NCBI GenBank assembly: GCA_911728455.2
Contig: OU452229.1
Coordinates: 13,612,076-13,676,075 of the forward strand
DNA: 64,000 bases
Reading direction: 5' to 3'
From: Marthasterias glacialis
Lineage: Eukaryota > Echinodermata > Asteroidea > Forcipulatida > Asteriidae
Below are positions 36,222 to 45,847 of this stretch, in pieces (position 1 is the stretch's first letter; every line of letters begins with the position of its first letter). The position numbers and the translations under genes are program-made. The notes beneath the pieces were generated by a model. The model saw only the letters and a program-made list of their open reading frames with translations. It was not told the origin of the DNA and made no database searches.

Positions 36222-37880
36222 CATGACCACGTTATAAATGGTTACTAGTGAATGGGAATAACTTTACGGGAATCTTTAGCTGACAAAGTTGTGAGACAAA
36301 ACAATAAAACAAACTAAAACCTCCAATGAGATGTTTCGTGATAACTTTCAAAACGCTAAACTTTACTCAAGGTCATTTGATTGTTCACTACATAAAGACA
36401 ACAATCGCAGAAAGTGAAATGTTTTTATTGCACGAATTGAATGTCAAAAATTATATAGTTTCTTGTTTAAAAGCCCCAGCTCAACCTTGGTATCAATGCT
36501 TCCATTTTTTTTCTCAAAAATCAAGATATTTGTAATAAAACCAACCTGAGAAAATGTCAGCTCATTTGTTTGTTTCATTTGCGAGAAAACGGTGAAAATG
36601 CATACGGTATTTTTTGTACGCATTCCTGTAGGCAGAGTTTTCGTTTCATCTGAGGCGAAAACTAATCTTGGATCTTATTTCATTTATTATTTTAAAACGA
36701 TAAAACTTCAGGCAGAAATATTACAAGGAAGGTTTTCTACCATCATTATCTTTATACCATGTAAGATATATGTAAATCTGTCAACATTTATGATTTTCTC
36801 CTTTCCTTTGAGCTAGGGCTTGAAATTGCAAATTCAAAGAAGACAATGTCGTTTTGGTGTTTCGATGATTTTATACATAGAGATGAAAACTGTGACCTTC
36901 AACAAAAGTCGGTCCGTACACACCTCTAGGAAAAAGTTAGAAAAAATAAAAATAAAATAATGGATGCGGCGGTAAATTTGAAACCACAAAAATCACATTC
37001 AAATGCTACGAACATGTGCGTGCTCAGCATGATAACGAAATGCCTGCTTTCCGCGCTTGCAAACCGCAAGACAATATTGTGATATTGATGAAGAATTTAC
37101 ACCACATTGGTGAAATAATAGTGATACCTTTACCGAGCGTCGCTTGGTGAAACGTTCACTGGAACCGATTTAGGTTCGGCAGGCCGTGGAAAGGAGCACA
37201 CAATCTTCCAGACCTTCATAAAGATTAGGAATAGGTATTTCTAGCTTATACTCAGCCTTAATCTATCCCCATGTCAGTCTTTATATCTGATCGCAATCTA
37301 CAAGGTAAAAGCACCAAGGGCCTTGCAACCTGTCGTACAAATTGATGAAGGTACTTGTTTTTTTCCCCGGCACGGCTGGGAAAGGGTAGGGAGGATATAG
37401 TGAGGCGTGCACGCATTGTCCTTGCTGATTGTTGTTGAAGGTAGACTTCGAATGATACGATCAGATGCTCTTCCTGTATCCAAAAAAGTAATAATACTAA
37501 AAAGAAGAAAAAAAAGGTGGGACAAAGAGCAGAAAAAAACATCAGGGCACAGGAGCAGAGTTGGCGGCTATCGTCTTTAAGATTAACGTTTTTTTCTTCT
37601 TTCAGAACATTATTGAGAATAAGGAGGACCTCGCTTACCTACACACTGTTTAACCAAACCATCATAATACATGACACTTTGTGGCGCCTTATAAATATTA
37701 ATCAGTTCCTTTTGTTCTCTTTTTTCCCCTGCTGTTATCTGTCCAGATTACGTGGTAATGGACGACAATGAACTAAAAGATGAAATGAAACTGCCTGTAT
37801 TTGGTAACGATGACGTTTTGTGCAAAAACGTGGCGTCCGGCGGCCTTTACCGTTGTGGCAAAATACCAGCGTCCGCATGA
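19660..37880 (+). CDS. LQ: luqin-type neuropeptide precursor (spliced)
   Basis: Joining 19660-19694, 32439-32590 and 37747-37880 gives a 106-residue prepropeptide. Hydrophobic residues about 23-44 (SAWLLLTLLVAQVLLG...ATA) form the signal peptide. Residues 45-56, DEKSRFPKFMRW, are followed by Gly57 (amide donor) and the dibasic site Lys58-Arg59, giving a predicted amidated dodecapeptide. The C-terminal part holds two cysteines at 88 and 99 in C-KNVASGG-LYR-C, the hallmark of luqin/RYamide precursors. The amidated RFPKFMRW end is nearly that of Asterias rubens luqin as I recall it. Known luqins act through Gq-type receptors in neurons and muscle. All junctions are GT-AG with matching phases (2 then 1). 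The peptide and cysteine exons are very secure; the ATG exon is inferred from phase, donor and an otherwise missing start. Confidence 0.93.
19870..19945 (-). repeat. tRNA-derived sequence or SINE, family D
   Basis: The minus strand reads GGCTGGATAGCTCAGTTTGG...TAGAGCGCCGG...CCGGAGGTC..GGTTCAAATCC. The D arm (GCTC/GAGC) and anticodon stem (CCGG/CCGG, loop AACTTAA, CTT) look tRNA-Lys-like. The T stem pairs poorly and the acceptor stem does not close, so this is a tRNA-derived SINE head or tRNA pseudogene. Confidence 0.65.
20140..20300 (+). repeat. possible dispersed repeat
   Basis: GGAGCAATGGCCCTTTGCG...CCACGGCTTGGGGCTC has the look of an interspersed element, but no second copy is in the window. 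Confidence 0.3.
20537..20670 (+). repeat. purine-rich GGGAGGA tract
   Basis: A 130-bp near-pure purine strand of GGAGGGG/AGAGGAGG units, likely able to form triplex or G-rich structure. The Pro/Leu/Ser frame on the other strand is an artefact. Confidence 0.85.
21137..21186 (+). repeat. (GAA)n microsatellite
   Basis: Sixteen perfect GAA units. Poly-Lys, poly-Arg and poly-Leu frames are artefacts. Confidence 0.95.
22205..22470 (+). repeat. tRNA-derived SINE, family E (near full length)
   Basis: Head TCGTGGTCGAGCACCGGACTC with perfect B box GGTTCGAGTCC at 22271-22281, then the body AAGACGCTTAACCGTTATTGCTC...GGATGGGACG and tail TAAGGTGCTACATAAATG. This layout is typical of deuterostome tRNA SINEs. 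Confidence 0.8.
22550..22823. mobile_element. fold-back MITE rich in CACAGTGTG
   Basis: Ends AGTACT..CCTTAGAAAAATTCCCC..AGTCACCACACAGTG and its mirror CACAGTGTGGTGACAGGGGGAAATTTTCCTAAGAGTACT form about 45-bp inverted repeats. The interior repeats short self-complementary CACTGTG / ACACTATGA / TCATAGTGT motifs. Confidence 0.8.
22890..23010 (+). repeat. two-copy tandem duplication
   Basis: The block AATGGCAGC(C/T)AGTC.G.GCA.AC...CA(T/C)GCAGTAT..TGTTTGTAC occurs twice in tandem with divergence. Confidence 0.6.
24743..25085 (+). CDS. possible nested terminal exon with poly(A) signal, unknown protein
   Basis: After an acceptor-like ggctggcttttgcag the sequence becomes GC-richer and stays open to TAA at 24964-24966. 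It encodes a proline/serine-rich stretch (SPAQIPSSTTHHFSDN) and a helical-looking end (DFEEKAQSKQQLWNRL, then SRVDPQAAQAIDRTL, then NQRFITA). AATAAA follows at 25063-25068. The frame also remains open upstream to about 24697 without an ATG. It lies inside luqin intron 1 on the same strand. No homologue is recognised; the LW.RL..VDP..A..I pattern faintly recalls tRNA dimethylallyltransferases, but that is too weak to name it. It may be a nested gene, a retrocopy fragment or chance. Confidence 0.35.
25100..25146 (+). repeat. (GAA)n/(GGA)n tract
   Basis: Short purine trinucleotide repeat. Confidence 0.85.
25800..26710. mobile_element. composite repeat with AAGTCGACTT palindrome array
   Basis: The 26160-26420 and 26664-26705 stretches contain repeated AAGTCGACTT, its half-sites (AAGTCG, CGACTTA) and GAGATAA motifs, interrupted by the MITE at 26440-26653. 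Related GTCGAC and CCGAGATAA motifs continue to the left to about 25800. No coding frame is present. Confidence 0.55.
26440..26653. mobile_element. MITE with TACGGAAGCnTA ends
   Basis: Terminal inverted repeats of about 25 bp: TACGGAAGCCTAGAGTGACC at the left and, on the opposite strand from the right, TACGGAAGCTTAAAGTGGCC. The same end (TACGGAAGCTTAGAATAACC) is found at 49998, so the family is dispersed. Confidence 0.8.
27730..28080 (+). repeat. dispersed repeat R1, copy 2
   Basis: See 1800-2210: AATGGCGTGGCGACC, GTAGAAACAAGATTTCA and GTAGGGTCTCGTCTCT occur in the same order and spacing. Confidence 0.6.
29450..29640. other. CpG-rich block in luqin intron 1
   Basis: GC- and CpG-rich (GACGCAGCGTGCGGC, CACCGCGCCGCAG, CCATCGCGAGGGG) in otherwise AT-rich DNA. 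The open frames show no recognisable protein. It could be an internal promoter or CpG-dense enhancer. Confidence 0.4.
31090..31290 (+). repeat. dispersed repeat R3, copy
   Basis: TTCGGTT..AACAATCGAAATT...AAGGACAATGTG, CATGCTGAAAAG and ACTCAAACG.CGGATTGAGCCCAAA match 47370-47500 in order. Confidence 0.7.
31597..31624 (+). repeat. (AT)n microsatellite
   Basis: About fourteen perfect AT units. Confidence 0.95.
32095..32305 (+). repeat. SINE family B, copy 2
   Basis: Head GGGTGGTCGGGTTGGTGGAG..CACCTTTCCAGCTCTATAGGAGGACCCCGTTTTGAATCCCAGC, then GGGTTTTCAGTCCCTACC and GGGGTTTTCCTCCCACATCTGAAA, shared with 61450-61570. It ends about 135 bp before the luqin peptide exon. Confidence 0.7.
32439..32590 (+). 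CDS. LQ: luqin exon encoding signal core and amidated peptide
   Basis: 152 nt between acceptor tatttttatag and donor gtacgt. It encodes residues 12-62: hydrophobic signal core, cleavage region ATA/DEKS, the peptide ending FMRW-G-KR, then YNP. It enters at phase 2 and leaves at phase 1. The in-frame upstream ATG at 32311 lies in intron and SINE sequence and is not the true start. Confidence 0.95.
32725..33060 (+). repeat. interspersed repeat with CATCAAAGCGCTATACA motif
   Basis: TTATTTATATGCATTTATTATGCG...CATCGCATCAAAGCGCTATACAC is a motif common in 3' parts of marine invertebrate SINEs. The open frame after it (32849-33064) lacks an ATG and splice sites. Confidence 0.5.
34829..35560 (+). repeat. 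26-bp minisatellite (GAGTACGAGTAAGAGTACTTTACTGT)
   Basis: About 25 copies of a unit built from GAGTACGAGTAAGAG and TACTTTACTGT, most regular from 34900 to 35215 and decaying at both ends. It lies in luqin intron 2, and GAGTAC sub-motifs suggest it expanded from a shorter repeat. Confidence 0.9.
36190..36222 (+). repeat. poly-T run of about 33
   Basis: An uninterrupted T run, probably the tail of a minus-strand retro-insertion. Confidence 0.9.
36470..36720 (+). repeat. dispersed repeat R2, copy 2
   Basis: Matches 2735-2890 in order, with an insertion in the middle (TTTGTTTGTTTCATTTGCGAG). Confidence 0.6.
37747..37880 (+). CDS. LQ: luqin exon encoding the conserved two-cysteine C-terminus
   Basis: 134 nt after acceptor gctgttatctgtccag. 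It encodes an acidic spacer (DDNELKDEMK) and the C-x10-C motif ending GGLYRC, then GKIPASA and TGA at 37878-37880. The LYRC-type ending is a family signature of luqin/RYamide precursors. The stop is one base before a potential donor (G, then gtaaat at 37882). Confidence 0.93.
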
Positions 37881-38408
37881 GGTAAATTTAAAAAAAAAAA
37901 AAATTTTCTTTTCCAGTAAAATGTTTGTGCAATTAAAATAATTATCACGCTGCAAAAACTCTGGTGCAAGTTTGATTCTTTTTGGTTTCTGTATGTGACA
38001 ACACCACGATGGTGTTAATTTTATTGCCAGATCGCAATATTTGTTATTTGTTACCAGATTTCGGTGATTTTAATTGTCTCAGAATTTCAAAAATCATGAT
38101 TTAACTTGTTCAGTGCACATCAGTCTTATTAAAATTCCGAAATACTCGGGAAATCAATGTATTATTTGGAAACACTTCACCCCAAACCACAGTTGCTTAT
38201 TCCGATTGCCGCAACTGGAATAAGTCTTTCACGAACCCGATGAACAGAGTCTAAAAAGTTTTCGGTAGTTTTAACTAAAACGCAGTCATTTTTAAGCGTG
38301 GGTTGTTAGGCGTGTTAATTGAACAAGGGATTAACATGACTATTTTAATGACTAACAGATTCTTTTCATCTCACATTTTTATTATTATTTTTAATTTTTA
38401 TCATTCAG

Positions 38409-38870
38409 AACCGTTGAAGATACCAAACCGAAACGACGAGACTTTCAACAGCAACTTTGCACCCCCGACAGCATGAAATCAATTTAACACCGACCATGGA
38501 CCATTGACGATCTTAACGTAATGCTTATCAATCACTGCACTGCATCACCTAGCGAAAGGCGGTGTTAAAATAACGCCAGACGTTAATATTGTAATCTTCT
38601 GTGGTGTTTCTTTACTCATTCGGTGGGGTTTTAACACCGAGTGCAACCCTTTATGTGGACGTAAACTGATGAAGATTTTGTTGAAGTTGAAATTTTTAAG
38701 AAAGACATATCAAGTGGTTTTCTTCGATGGCTCATTCTTGATTAGTAATGTTTTTTTTTCAATAACACGTATAAGTCTCGCAAAGTAAATAAAAAAAAGG
38801 GAAAAAAAAGAAAAAAAAGAATGAAGCAAGGCAAACCACAGTTGAATAAAGATTCAATTTGTGTTGCCTA
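38409..38870 (+). other. LQ: probable luqin 3' UTR exon with poly(A) signal
   Basis: Acceptor tttttatcattcag ends at 38408. The following sequence contains AATAAA at 38845-38850 with an A-rich stretch about 25 bp later. Splicing from 37881 to 38409 would place the stop one base before the last junction, which avoids nonsense-mediated decay. If the intron is not used, the 3' UTR is simply continuous to the same signal. Confidence 0.5.
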
Positions 38871-40430
38871 ATTTAAAAAAAAAGTTTATTTCGAAAATGC
38901 AATGATTTATTTGAAGTGCTTAATATCGATTTTGAAAAATTATACAAAATTGACTTGGTGTTACTGGGTGTAGGTTTGATGAAAAGAACTAAATTGTGAA
39001 CACCAACAGTACACGTTTTCTGCCGCGGTGCTGCATACCATTTTCCGAATAGTTTCGTCCAACCTGATATGATCATCAATAATTCTAAGACAATTTAAAC
39101 AACCTTTCGGTTATTTTAACTAAAAACGCCCCCCTTAAAATAAAATTGTAAACGGTAAAGAGATGCTCATAAGTTGTATTTTAGACATTGCGTGAACGTG
39201 TGCAAACTGATTTGTGACAGACCAACGCAATCAAAACTTCAAAATGAAAAATTAACCAATTGATCCACTTTAAAAATTTTTAATAAAATAAATAAAATGA
39301 TACAACAATTATAATAATAACAAATAAATAAATGAATTAAAACCCTTTATTGCTCCATAACCTTTCAGTTACTGATGGTCTGGTGTGACTCGCGTTAAAG
39401 AAGAAATAATAATGTAAAGTTAGATCTTTAGAAAGAGATATATCTTTCAAAACTTTCCACTAAGGTAAATAACTACAAATTAAGAATTATCTACTTGTGA
39501 AATATCACCCTGATAATATTATTATCAGACTGGTTACATTGAAATGACAGGAAAACAACTACTAGCAATAAGTTTCCAAATCAAGACGTTGAAGCCGTGG
39601 AAGCCCGTCAATGACATTAGAAACAAATAAGAAAAAAAAAGTGCATGGACTCTGTGATGTAACGGCAGCTTCGCTTAATCACGTACTAAATTATGATTAG
39701 TACCTAGCCATTAAAACACCTACAGGTTTAAGGATCGTCGAGTAATATGGTTTGCCCTGCAGTCTTTTGTGACTGTTTTAAGACCTTGGGAGCGATTAAT
39801 ACAATAATGAGGATTACAGAAACGGTTAAAGAAACAACTCAAGTTTCGACCACATTGATATCAAGCTATGGTCTACCACTTATATGACTTAAAGTAGTAG
39901 TTGGCTCTTCCTCGTATCTCGTAACAGATCCTCAATTACCTGGGAGTGGGTGAACTGGTTTTTGTGTTCCATTGATCATTGTGACCTTGCCCTGTTATTT
40001 CGCAAGCCTGTCCATGTTTGTCTTCTATCTCAGATACCTCTCAAAATCCCATACACAGTCTTTTTATGTCGATTGCCTGGAGCTCACTGTCCCGGGCCAC
40101 CGATTGAATGTACCTCTCACCTCATCCCATCTCATGGTTTACATAAGGATTTTTGTAACAGAACCCCCAACCCCCACCCCCTGAAATCTAAATAATTATG
40201 AAACGTGTTCACTCAACATTTTTAGAAGTAAAACCAATGCACAAAAATGACAACAAACACATAAATGACTTTGTTTGAAAATAGATTATGTGATTCATCT
40301 GGAACATTTGCTGACCCACAGGGCTGTATGTGATTCATTTGAGGGCTTGCGTCTCCTAGTAGTTATCCCCGCTGAGCATCTAATGATTAACAAAAAATAT
40401 CCCATTAAGAAGTAACTATAACTTACTGAA
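38871..40430. other. non-coding stretch
   Basis: AT-rich DNA downstream of luqin. No exon or repeat with a second copy is recognised. Confidence 0.5.
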
Positions 40431-40438
40431 CTCGAGAA

Positions 40439-40464
40439 GTGGTGGCTCTGAAAAGAGCCGTTTT
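40439..40464 (-). other. orphan histone mRNA 3' stem-loop sequence
   Basis: The minus strand reads AAAACGGCTCTTTTCAGAGCC followed by ACCAC. The core GGCTCTTTTCAGAGCC (40459-40444) and both flanks match the metazoan histone mRNA 3' stem-loop consensus bound by SLBP. No histone coding frame lies upstream on the minus strand within at least 600 bp, and no clear purine-rich histone downstream element follows. It is therefore either a remnant of a lost histone gene or a chance or co-opted hairpin. The adjacent GGCTCTGAAAAC copy makes a second overlapping hairpin possible. Confidence 0.6.
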
Positions 40465-40529
40465 CAGAGCCGGGTAGAGATTTACACATACCAGCTTACT
40501 AGTTGTAGTTACTTCTTATTATCCACACC

Positions 40530-40647
40530 ATGCAAAGATTCAAACAGCACTTGATCAAACTTGTCACTGCTACAAACGATTACCTCGTTGATTTATCCCA
40601 TATTTATCGCCTTTTTGACATACAACAACAGCAACATAAGTAAGTAT
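40530..40647 (+). CDS. possible small exon or ORF, unknown product
   Basis: An ATG in good context (CACACCATG) opens a 38-codon frame, MQRFKQHLIKLVTATNDYL then VDLSHIYRLFDIQQQQHK and TAA. The stop overlaps a consensus donor (gtaagt), so the exon could instead continue by splicing at phase 2. The protein-like composition is suggestive only. Confidence 0.22.
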
Positions 40648-41339
40648 TTTTTTTTATGATTCCAAGGGTTGCATCGCAGAATTGTTACTAGCGACGAAGT
40701 TTATTTAAATCCATCAGTTAAAAGAACAAGCGTTTACTACTGTCTAAAACGTTTTAACCAGTGTAAATGTTTACCAGGCAGTGTGTAACGTTAACCTCCG
40801 TATGATACAAAAACATTATCAATGTAAACGTTTTTTTACCAGGGTAAACATGTGTTTTCATATCGTTTACTGTGTTAAACGATTACAACTAAGTACATCA
40901 ACCACCGCTATAATTATTTCAAAACGTTTGTCAGTGTATTAAAACCTTTACATTTGTATAAAACACAACTTGTGAGTACTATTGAACACTTCACACAAGC
41001 TCATTGCATCTTTGAAAATAAATATATTTACATCACCGCATAAGTTTCATTACCAACAAGATTAACGGTTTTGGGGAATTAATTTGTATCTTTTTGAAGA
41101 TAAAGGGTGACGTATATGCCTGGCGATTGTCTTGAAGAAACACCATGTATAATAAACACACCTTGTAAATATAACAAAAATATACTATTTTGTTTATTGT
41201 TAAAGTAGCGTACTTAATTATTTTAACAGGGTTGAGTCAATATTTAGAATACCACTGTGATTATAAGAATAAAACTACTACTAGATTAATTACAATTGTA
41301 ACTTAAATAACTACTGTTAGAATAGCACTACATGCGTAC

Positions 41340-41640
41340 CACTTTAACTCACCTCTTAAAAAATGGAGAATAAAATCGACAAAATTGACTGACATCATTG
41401 ATGATTTCTTCGCCCCTTTCTCTGTCTCTCTTTTCCTTTGCCGCCTTGTCATGTTTACATCACCTAGAAGGCATCTTCTTTCCGCACGGAAGCGATTAGT
41501 GGTCACCCACATGAATCGCATTGCGCCCAGCCATGACCGCGAAAGTCATTATTCAGCGGACGGCTCGCCGGCTGATTCGTGGGAGAGCCGGACGCTCTGC
41601 ACGGTATATTCCACGGCAGGTCCCTCTCGCTCCGTATTTA
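41340..41640. other. CpG-rich block with a minus-strand donor
   Basis: The 41470-41640 part is CpG-rich. On the minus strand a frame beginning ATG at 41521 (MRFMWVTTNRFRAERR) runs to AAGAG followed by gtgagt near 41352. It could be a first exon and promoter of a minus-strand gene, but no next exon was found. Confidence 0.25.
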
Positions 41641-41689
41641 CAGTAGTTTTGTTGCCTGGGGCCAGTCAGAGCGTTCATGATTTTTAATT

Positions 41690-43060
41690 CACCCAAACAA
41701 ATCGATGGTAACCGCGACCAAACCCAAGGGAGACATTTGAAATCATAAGTATAAGCTGCACTGTTTTAAATAAAAGCCAAACACACTTGTCTTATCTCAT
41801 TCATGTTTTAGTTTTAAAGAGAAGTCGTTTACAGATAAAACAACAGTTCAGTCAAAATAATTAATATTTAATAGAAAGGCTTAATGCTTGGATGACCTAA
41901 TGATTTACGAAAGACAATTACGAAAAAAAAACATTAAAACAAATGAAAACATCCCGCTGACGGTTACCTTTTTCAATTTTCTGCTCACTTGAAAATAATA
42001 AATTTAAAATATATTTTGCTGAAAAAAATGTGATAAATTACAACAATTTTTTTCTTTTCCAATTAGCTTGGGATTATAAAACTCAAAAAGGCGATGTTGA
42101 CAACATTACCGATAATCTTTACATATTTTTTTTTAACGTTTTACCATTTCCCAAAATGAAGTGTTTGAAATCGAGTGATAATGAACACTATTAATAGATC
42201 CACAATTCGCTTTTTAAGGTTTTAAGAGAGAACACATTGCTTTAGCTGTAGAAAGCATTTTGTGCACGTACACAACACCATTGCGCGGGTCTTCAAGCTG
42301 AGATGTGTAGGAGGAAGTCAACAAATCCATATGAATGTTCTCCCATGAGACAGCTGCCTGGTAACATTTTTCAAAAAGTTTTTTTTATTTTATGCAATGC
42401 GCCTATAAGACTGAACCAAAATTAAAAACGGTCACACCTTGACCTTCGACCCCCATGACGTAGCAAAGCCTTGATTTGTAAGAGTGATTGGAATTTATAC
42501 ACGTGATCTTGAACAGTGTTGCTGCGCACACGTACAATGAGAGGGTTGGTTGCAACTCACATAATGGAAACACAAGTTTCGGATGACACTAATAGTATTA
42601 CTAGGCCTGCTGTTCACACTCCCTTCGTTTGGGATATGCTTAAAAATACCCAAATATTGTAGAAATTTAAGAAAACAAAGGCATAAAAAGCCCAGACGCA
42701 AGAATCAAAACCATTCATAAAACAAGATCTTCAAGCTATTACAGTTTGTAGGCTGTAACATGTAAATCTGAATGTTCTTTTCCAACAGCCCCCCCCCCCC
42801 ACCGGAAAAAAAAACATATTTCACCTGTAATTTGATTCACTGACAACTCTCTTGTACCGATACTTAAAAATTGAGAACCTGAGATTACTTTGCTCATCAC
42901 GGGGAAAGAATTAATGATTTGATTATGCACGCTGGTAATGGACAATATTTACCCAAATGGGCTGAAGTTCACAAGATCAAATAAACCTTCGTCACTCTGA
43001 GGCAATCCGTGTCAGGCTCCCGTGTACAACGATGAGGCATATAGGTCTAGCTCACATCTC
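41690..43060. other. non-coding stretch
   Basis: No exon is supported. A strong acceptor-like tract ends at about 42066 (tttttttcttttccaattag), but the following frame is not protein-like. Confidence 0.45.
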
Positions 43061-43075
43061 ATATACAGTGGCGTA

Positions 43076-43420
43076 ACTAGGGGGGGGGGGGGGCAACTGC
43101 CCCCAACTGATGTCCGTGTCCCCAGGTGCCCCCCCCCCCCTTTGAAGTCTGGACTTTCGAGATTAAAAATAAAATTACCAGAAAAATGTTACATTTTATG
43201 AGCTTTTTACGTAGTAATTTCAATGTTTTTTAAACTATTTTTTTTAATTATTTACATGCAGAATGAATTTGGTTTTACCCCAACACGTCAGAAGAGCGGT
43301 GAAAAAGGGGCTTGTTTAGCAAAAATACAAACGGAAACTATAGTTCTAATCGACCAAAAGTGCTCCCCTACTTGGTGCCACTCTAAGATTTTACCCTAAT
43401 TACGTTGCTGCTCATATCAG
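43076..43420 (+). mobile_element. CAGTGGCGTAACTAGG-terminated element, copy
   Basis: It starts CAGTGGCGTAACTAGG with a long G run and a C run, then a body that matches 15060-15270 on the opposite strand. CAGTGGCGTA-type ends are common among DNA-transposon-derived MITEs; the superfamily is not assigned. Confidence 0.6.
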
Positions 43421-43599
43421 AAGTACCAGACTATATTTAAAACTTCCAGCCTAAGTTTGGTCACTATGAATGTGCGTAGATGATGGCTGCAAACCGGTGG
43501 CTGATCGTGCATATTCCTTTATTTTGCCCTTGAATATCTAAGCAAGATATTTGTACTAACCATGGGCTTTGATATTAGTCACAACCCAGGAGGGCACAG

Positions 43600-43693
43600 G
43601 AACAAGAACAAGAACAATGACAACGACAACGACAACGACAGTGACAACGACAACAACAACTTCAAGAACGACAAGAACAAGAACAAGAACGAG

Positions 43694-43735
<42 letters not shown>

Positions 43736-44028
43736 AACAGCAACAGCAACAACAACAACAAGAACAAGAACAACAAGAAAAGAACAAGAACATCAAGAAC
43801 AACAACAACAGCAGCAGCATCAGCAGCAGCAGCAACAACAACAACAACAAGGAACAACAGCAAGAACAACAAGAACAACAAGAACAAGAACAAGAACAAG
43901 AACAAGAACAAGAACAAGAACAAGAACAAGAACAAGAACAAGAACAAGAACAGCAACAACAACAACAACAATAACAACAAAAGTAGCAACAGCAACAGCA
44001 ACAACAACAACAACAATAACATCAACAG
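43600..44028 (+). repeat. compound AAC/AAG/GAC trinucleotide microsatellite
   Basis: 430 bp of interleaved GACAAC, AAGAAC, CAGCAA and AACAAC units with almost no other sequence. The long poly-Asn/Lys and poly-Thr frames, including one with an ATG at 43562, are low-complexity and not called as genes. Confidence 0.95.
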
Positions 44029-44029
44029 T

Positions 44030-45520
44030 TTCTGCTGAACTTTCTTGTGAAACTTTGCCTTTGGTTTTATCCGTTCCAACAAATAATAATTATTTTATAA
44101 ATTAAGGAAGAGGTTCAGGCAGGCGTTCACTTGTTTTCCCAGTTGGTATTACAATAGTTATGAAGATTGTTGTAAAGAAACGATTGCGTAAACATATTTT
44201 GAATTGTGGGGAACCATGTAATAGCAATAGACATAACATTACGCTCTGACTGGTATTTGTTTTAACATTTAGTAGGATGGGCTGAATAAAGAGACCCTTA
44301 ATGAACTTGGACGCTTGCCAACTGTGACGTCACGACAACCACGTGGTGATAAAAGCTGGGGACCTAGGAGCGCTTGTACAGACGCAAGTACATGCTTTTA
44401 AGAACGATCCGAGCAAGAATGAAAACGATGGTTTCTGGATTCTTGTTTTTGTAAGAGTGGATTACATTTTTAGGGTTTCCGGAACATCCGTGCTCTGAGG
44501 GGAGTAAGCAAAGAGGGACGGAACTACTGTCTTTATGTGTACTCTGATTCTTGGGTGAAATAACAGACATGCTTCAAAAAAAAAGATTTGTGTTTTAATT
44601 GAGGAGCGCTCTCCTCTTTCTATCTGCCTTACTCGTTATTGATGGAGGCAGAGGGAGAAAAAAAAATTACCGAATGGGATCTAATCCATCCTTGGATTTG
44701 AGATGGGTATCATAAATCTATTCCCGTCCCCCTTTGTTTCATTGAATACACCATGCAGCAAGTCTGCGACCTGTTCATATTTACATTGGGTGGTTACGTT
44801 TAAACTGACCGAAAATTGTGTACATGTTTTGTCAGACCTTTTTGGGCACGTTCATATAACTTAAACGTCGTTATATCGAAATAAAGCAACGATGGTTTGT
44901 TGTGTCTTACAATGCAATGTGAATGATGACAGATAATTGTCAACAATATTTTTTATAAATGTTATTTTTTTTTAAACAGATGTTTTAGATGTTAATTTTT
45001 AGGTACAGAATCCATAAGGGTGCGTCCATTTTAATTGACGTCATTTCAGCAATACTTCTAAATTGGGTTTGATTTCAGGGTAAATAATGACTTGATATAC
45101 AATTCAGCTGCGCTTTTGTTAGCAATTAACACAGGTGAAATATGTCAAGTAATGAAGTATGTAATTAAGAATTGTGAAACGATGACCGCGAGCGGCCAAT
45201 ATTATGCAGGGTGATTGCCAAGGGGGCTGTTCGTGTGTGTATACAGCTTGCGTGGGGTTTATGTGGACAGCAACAAGGTGAGCAAATCAAATCTAGTTCA
45301 ATTAACAAAACCTAACATCTTTATGACCATCGATTAAAACCAACAGTCGTTGTTGCCAGTCCTCACATGTTAAGTGCCGAAACCTGTGGTTGCATGTACA
45401 AGCTTAAAGCTCACTTCGCTTTAAAATTCAGAACAGTACCAAGCCTTCAGACATTTTTTTTTTCCATCTGAAATGCTGCCTCGGCCAAGAAAAAAAAAAG
45501 CAGTTGGAGACCAAAAGAAT
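44030..45520. other. non-coding stretch
   Basis: Nothing supportable. A 68-codon minus-strand ATG frame at 44364-44570 is within chance length. Confidence 0.45.
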
Positions 45521-45690
45521 AGGCGTACGAGCCGGGGGCAGGGGGCAGTCCTCCCCTCCCCGAATAGGGGCAAAACTGTGAGGACAATTCGGGCAAAACA
45601 AGAAAAAAAAATAAAACAACTCTTTATTAGAAGTTGGTACTTGTGTTTTTATCTGTGTAAAATTATGACGAATACATACTTTCCTTTTCC
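45521..45690 (+). repeat. MITE-like element R4, copy 3
   Basis: Starts AGGCGTACGAGCCGGGGGC and carries CAATTCGGGCAAAACAAGAAAA and TTGGTACTTGTG, as in the copies at 2529 and 3583. Confidence 0.65.
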
Positions 45691-45847
45691 ACAAACAAAC
45701 GATGTACCATACTTGATAGATCTTTCGTAAAAAACTGCTCCATGTGTTACAAGTACGCAATATAACAATCAGAAACTTTGAGATACCGTTGAGCCAGAAT
45801 GTACTCCAAACTCGGTTTGAGTACATTGATTTGAATGAAACAAAAAC

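Larger units (their letters stand above)
32591..37746 (+). other. LQ: luqin intron 2 (5.2 kb)
   Basis: A GT-AG intron (gtacgt...tgtccag) holding the 32725-32830 repeat, the 26-bp minisatellite, an R2 copy and a long T run. No additional phase-compatible exon was found. Confidence 0.85.

Noticed and set aside
38409..38477. Coding extension of luqin (EPLKIPNRN...) in the 38409 exon
   Set aside because: The stop codon at 37878-37880 precedes the junction. Splicing the peptide exon directly to 38409 would skip the conserved two-cysteine exon.
43562..44105. 158- to 178-codon Asn/Lys- and Thr/Arg-rich frames, one starting at ATG
   Set aside because: The whole interval is a compound trinucleotide repeat open in several frames on both strands; there is no unique-sequence domain.
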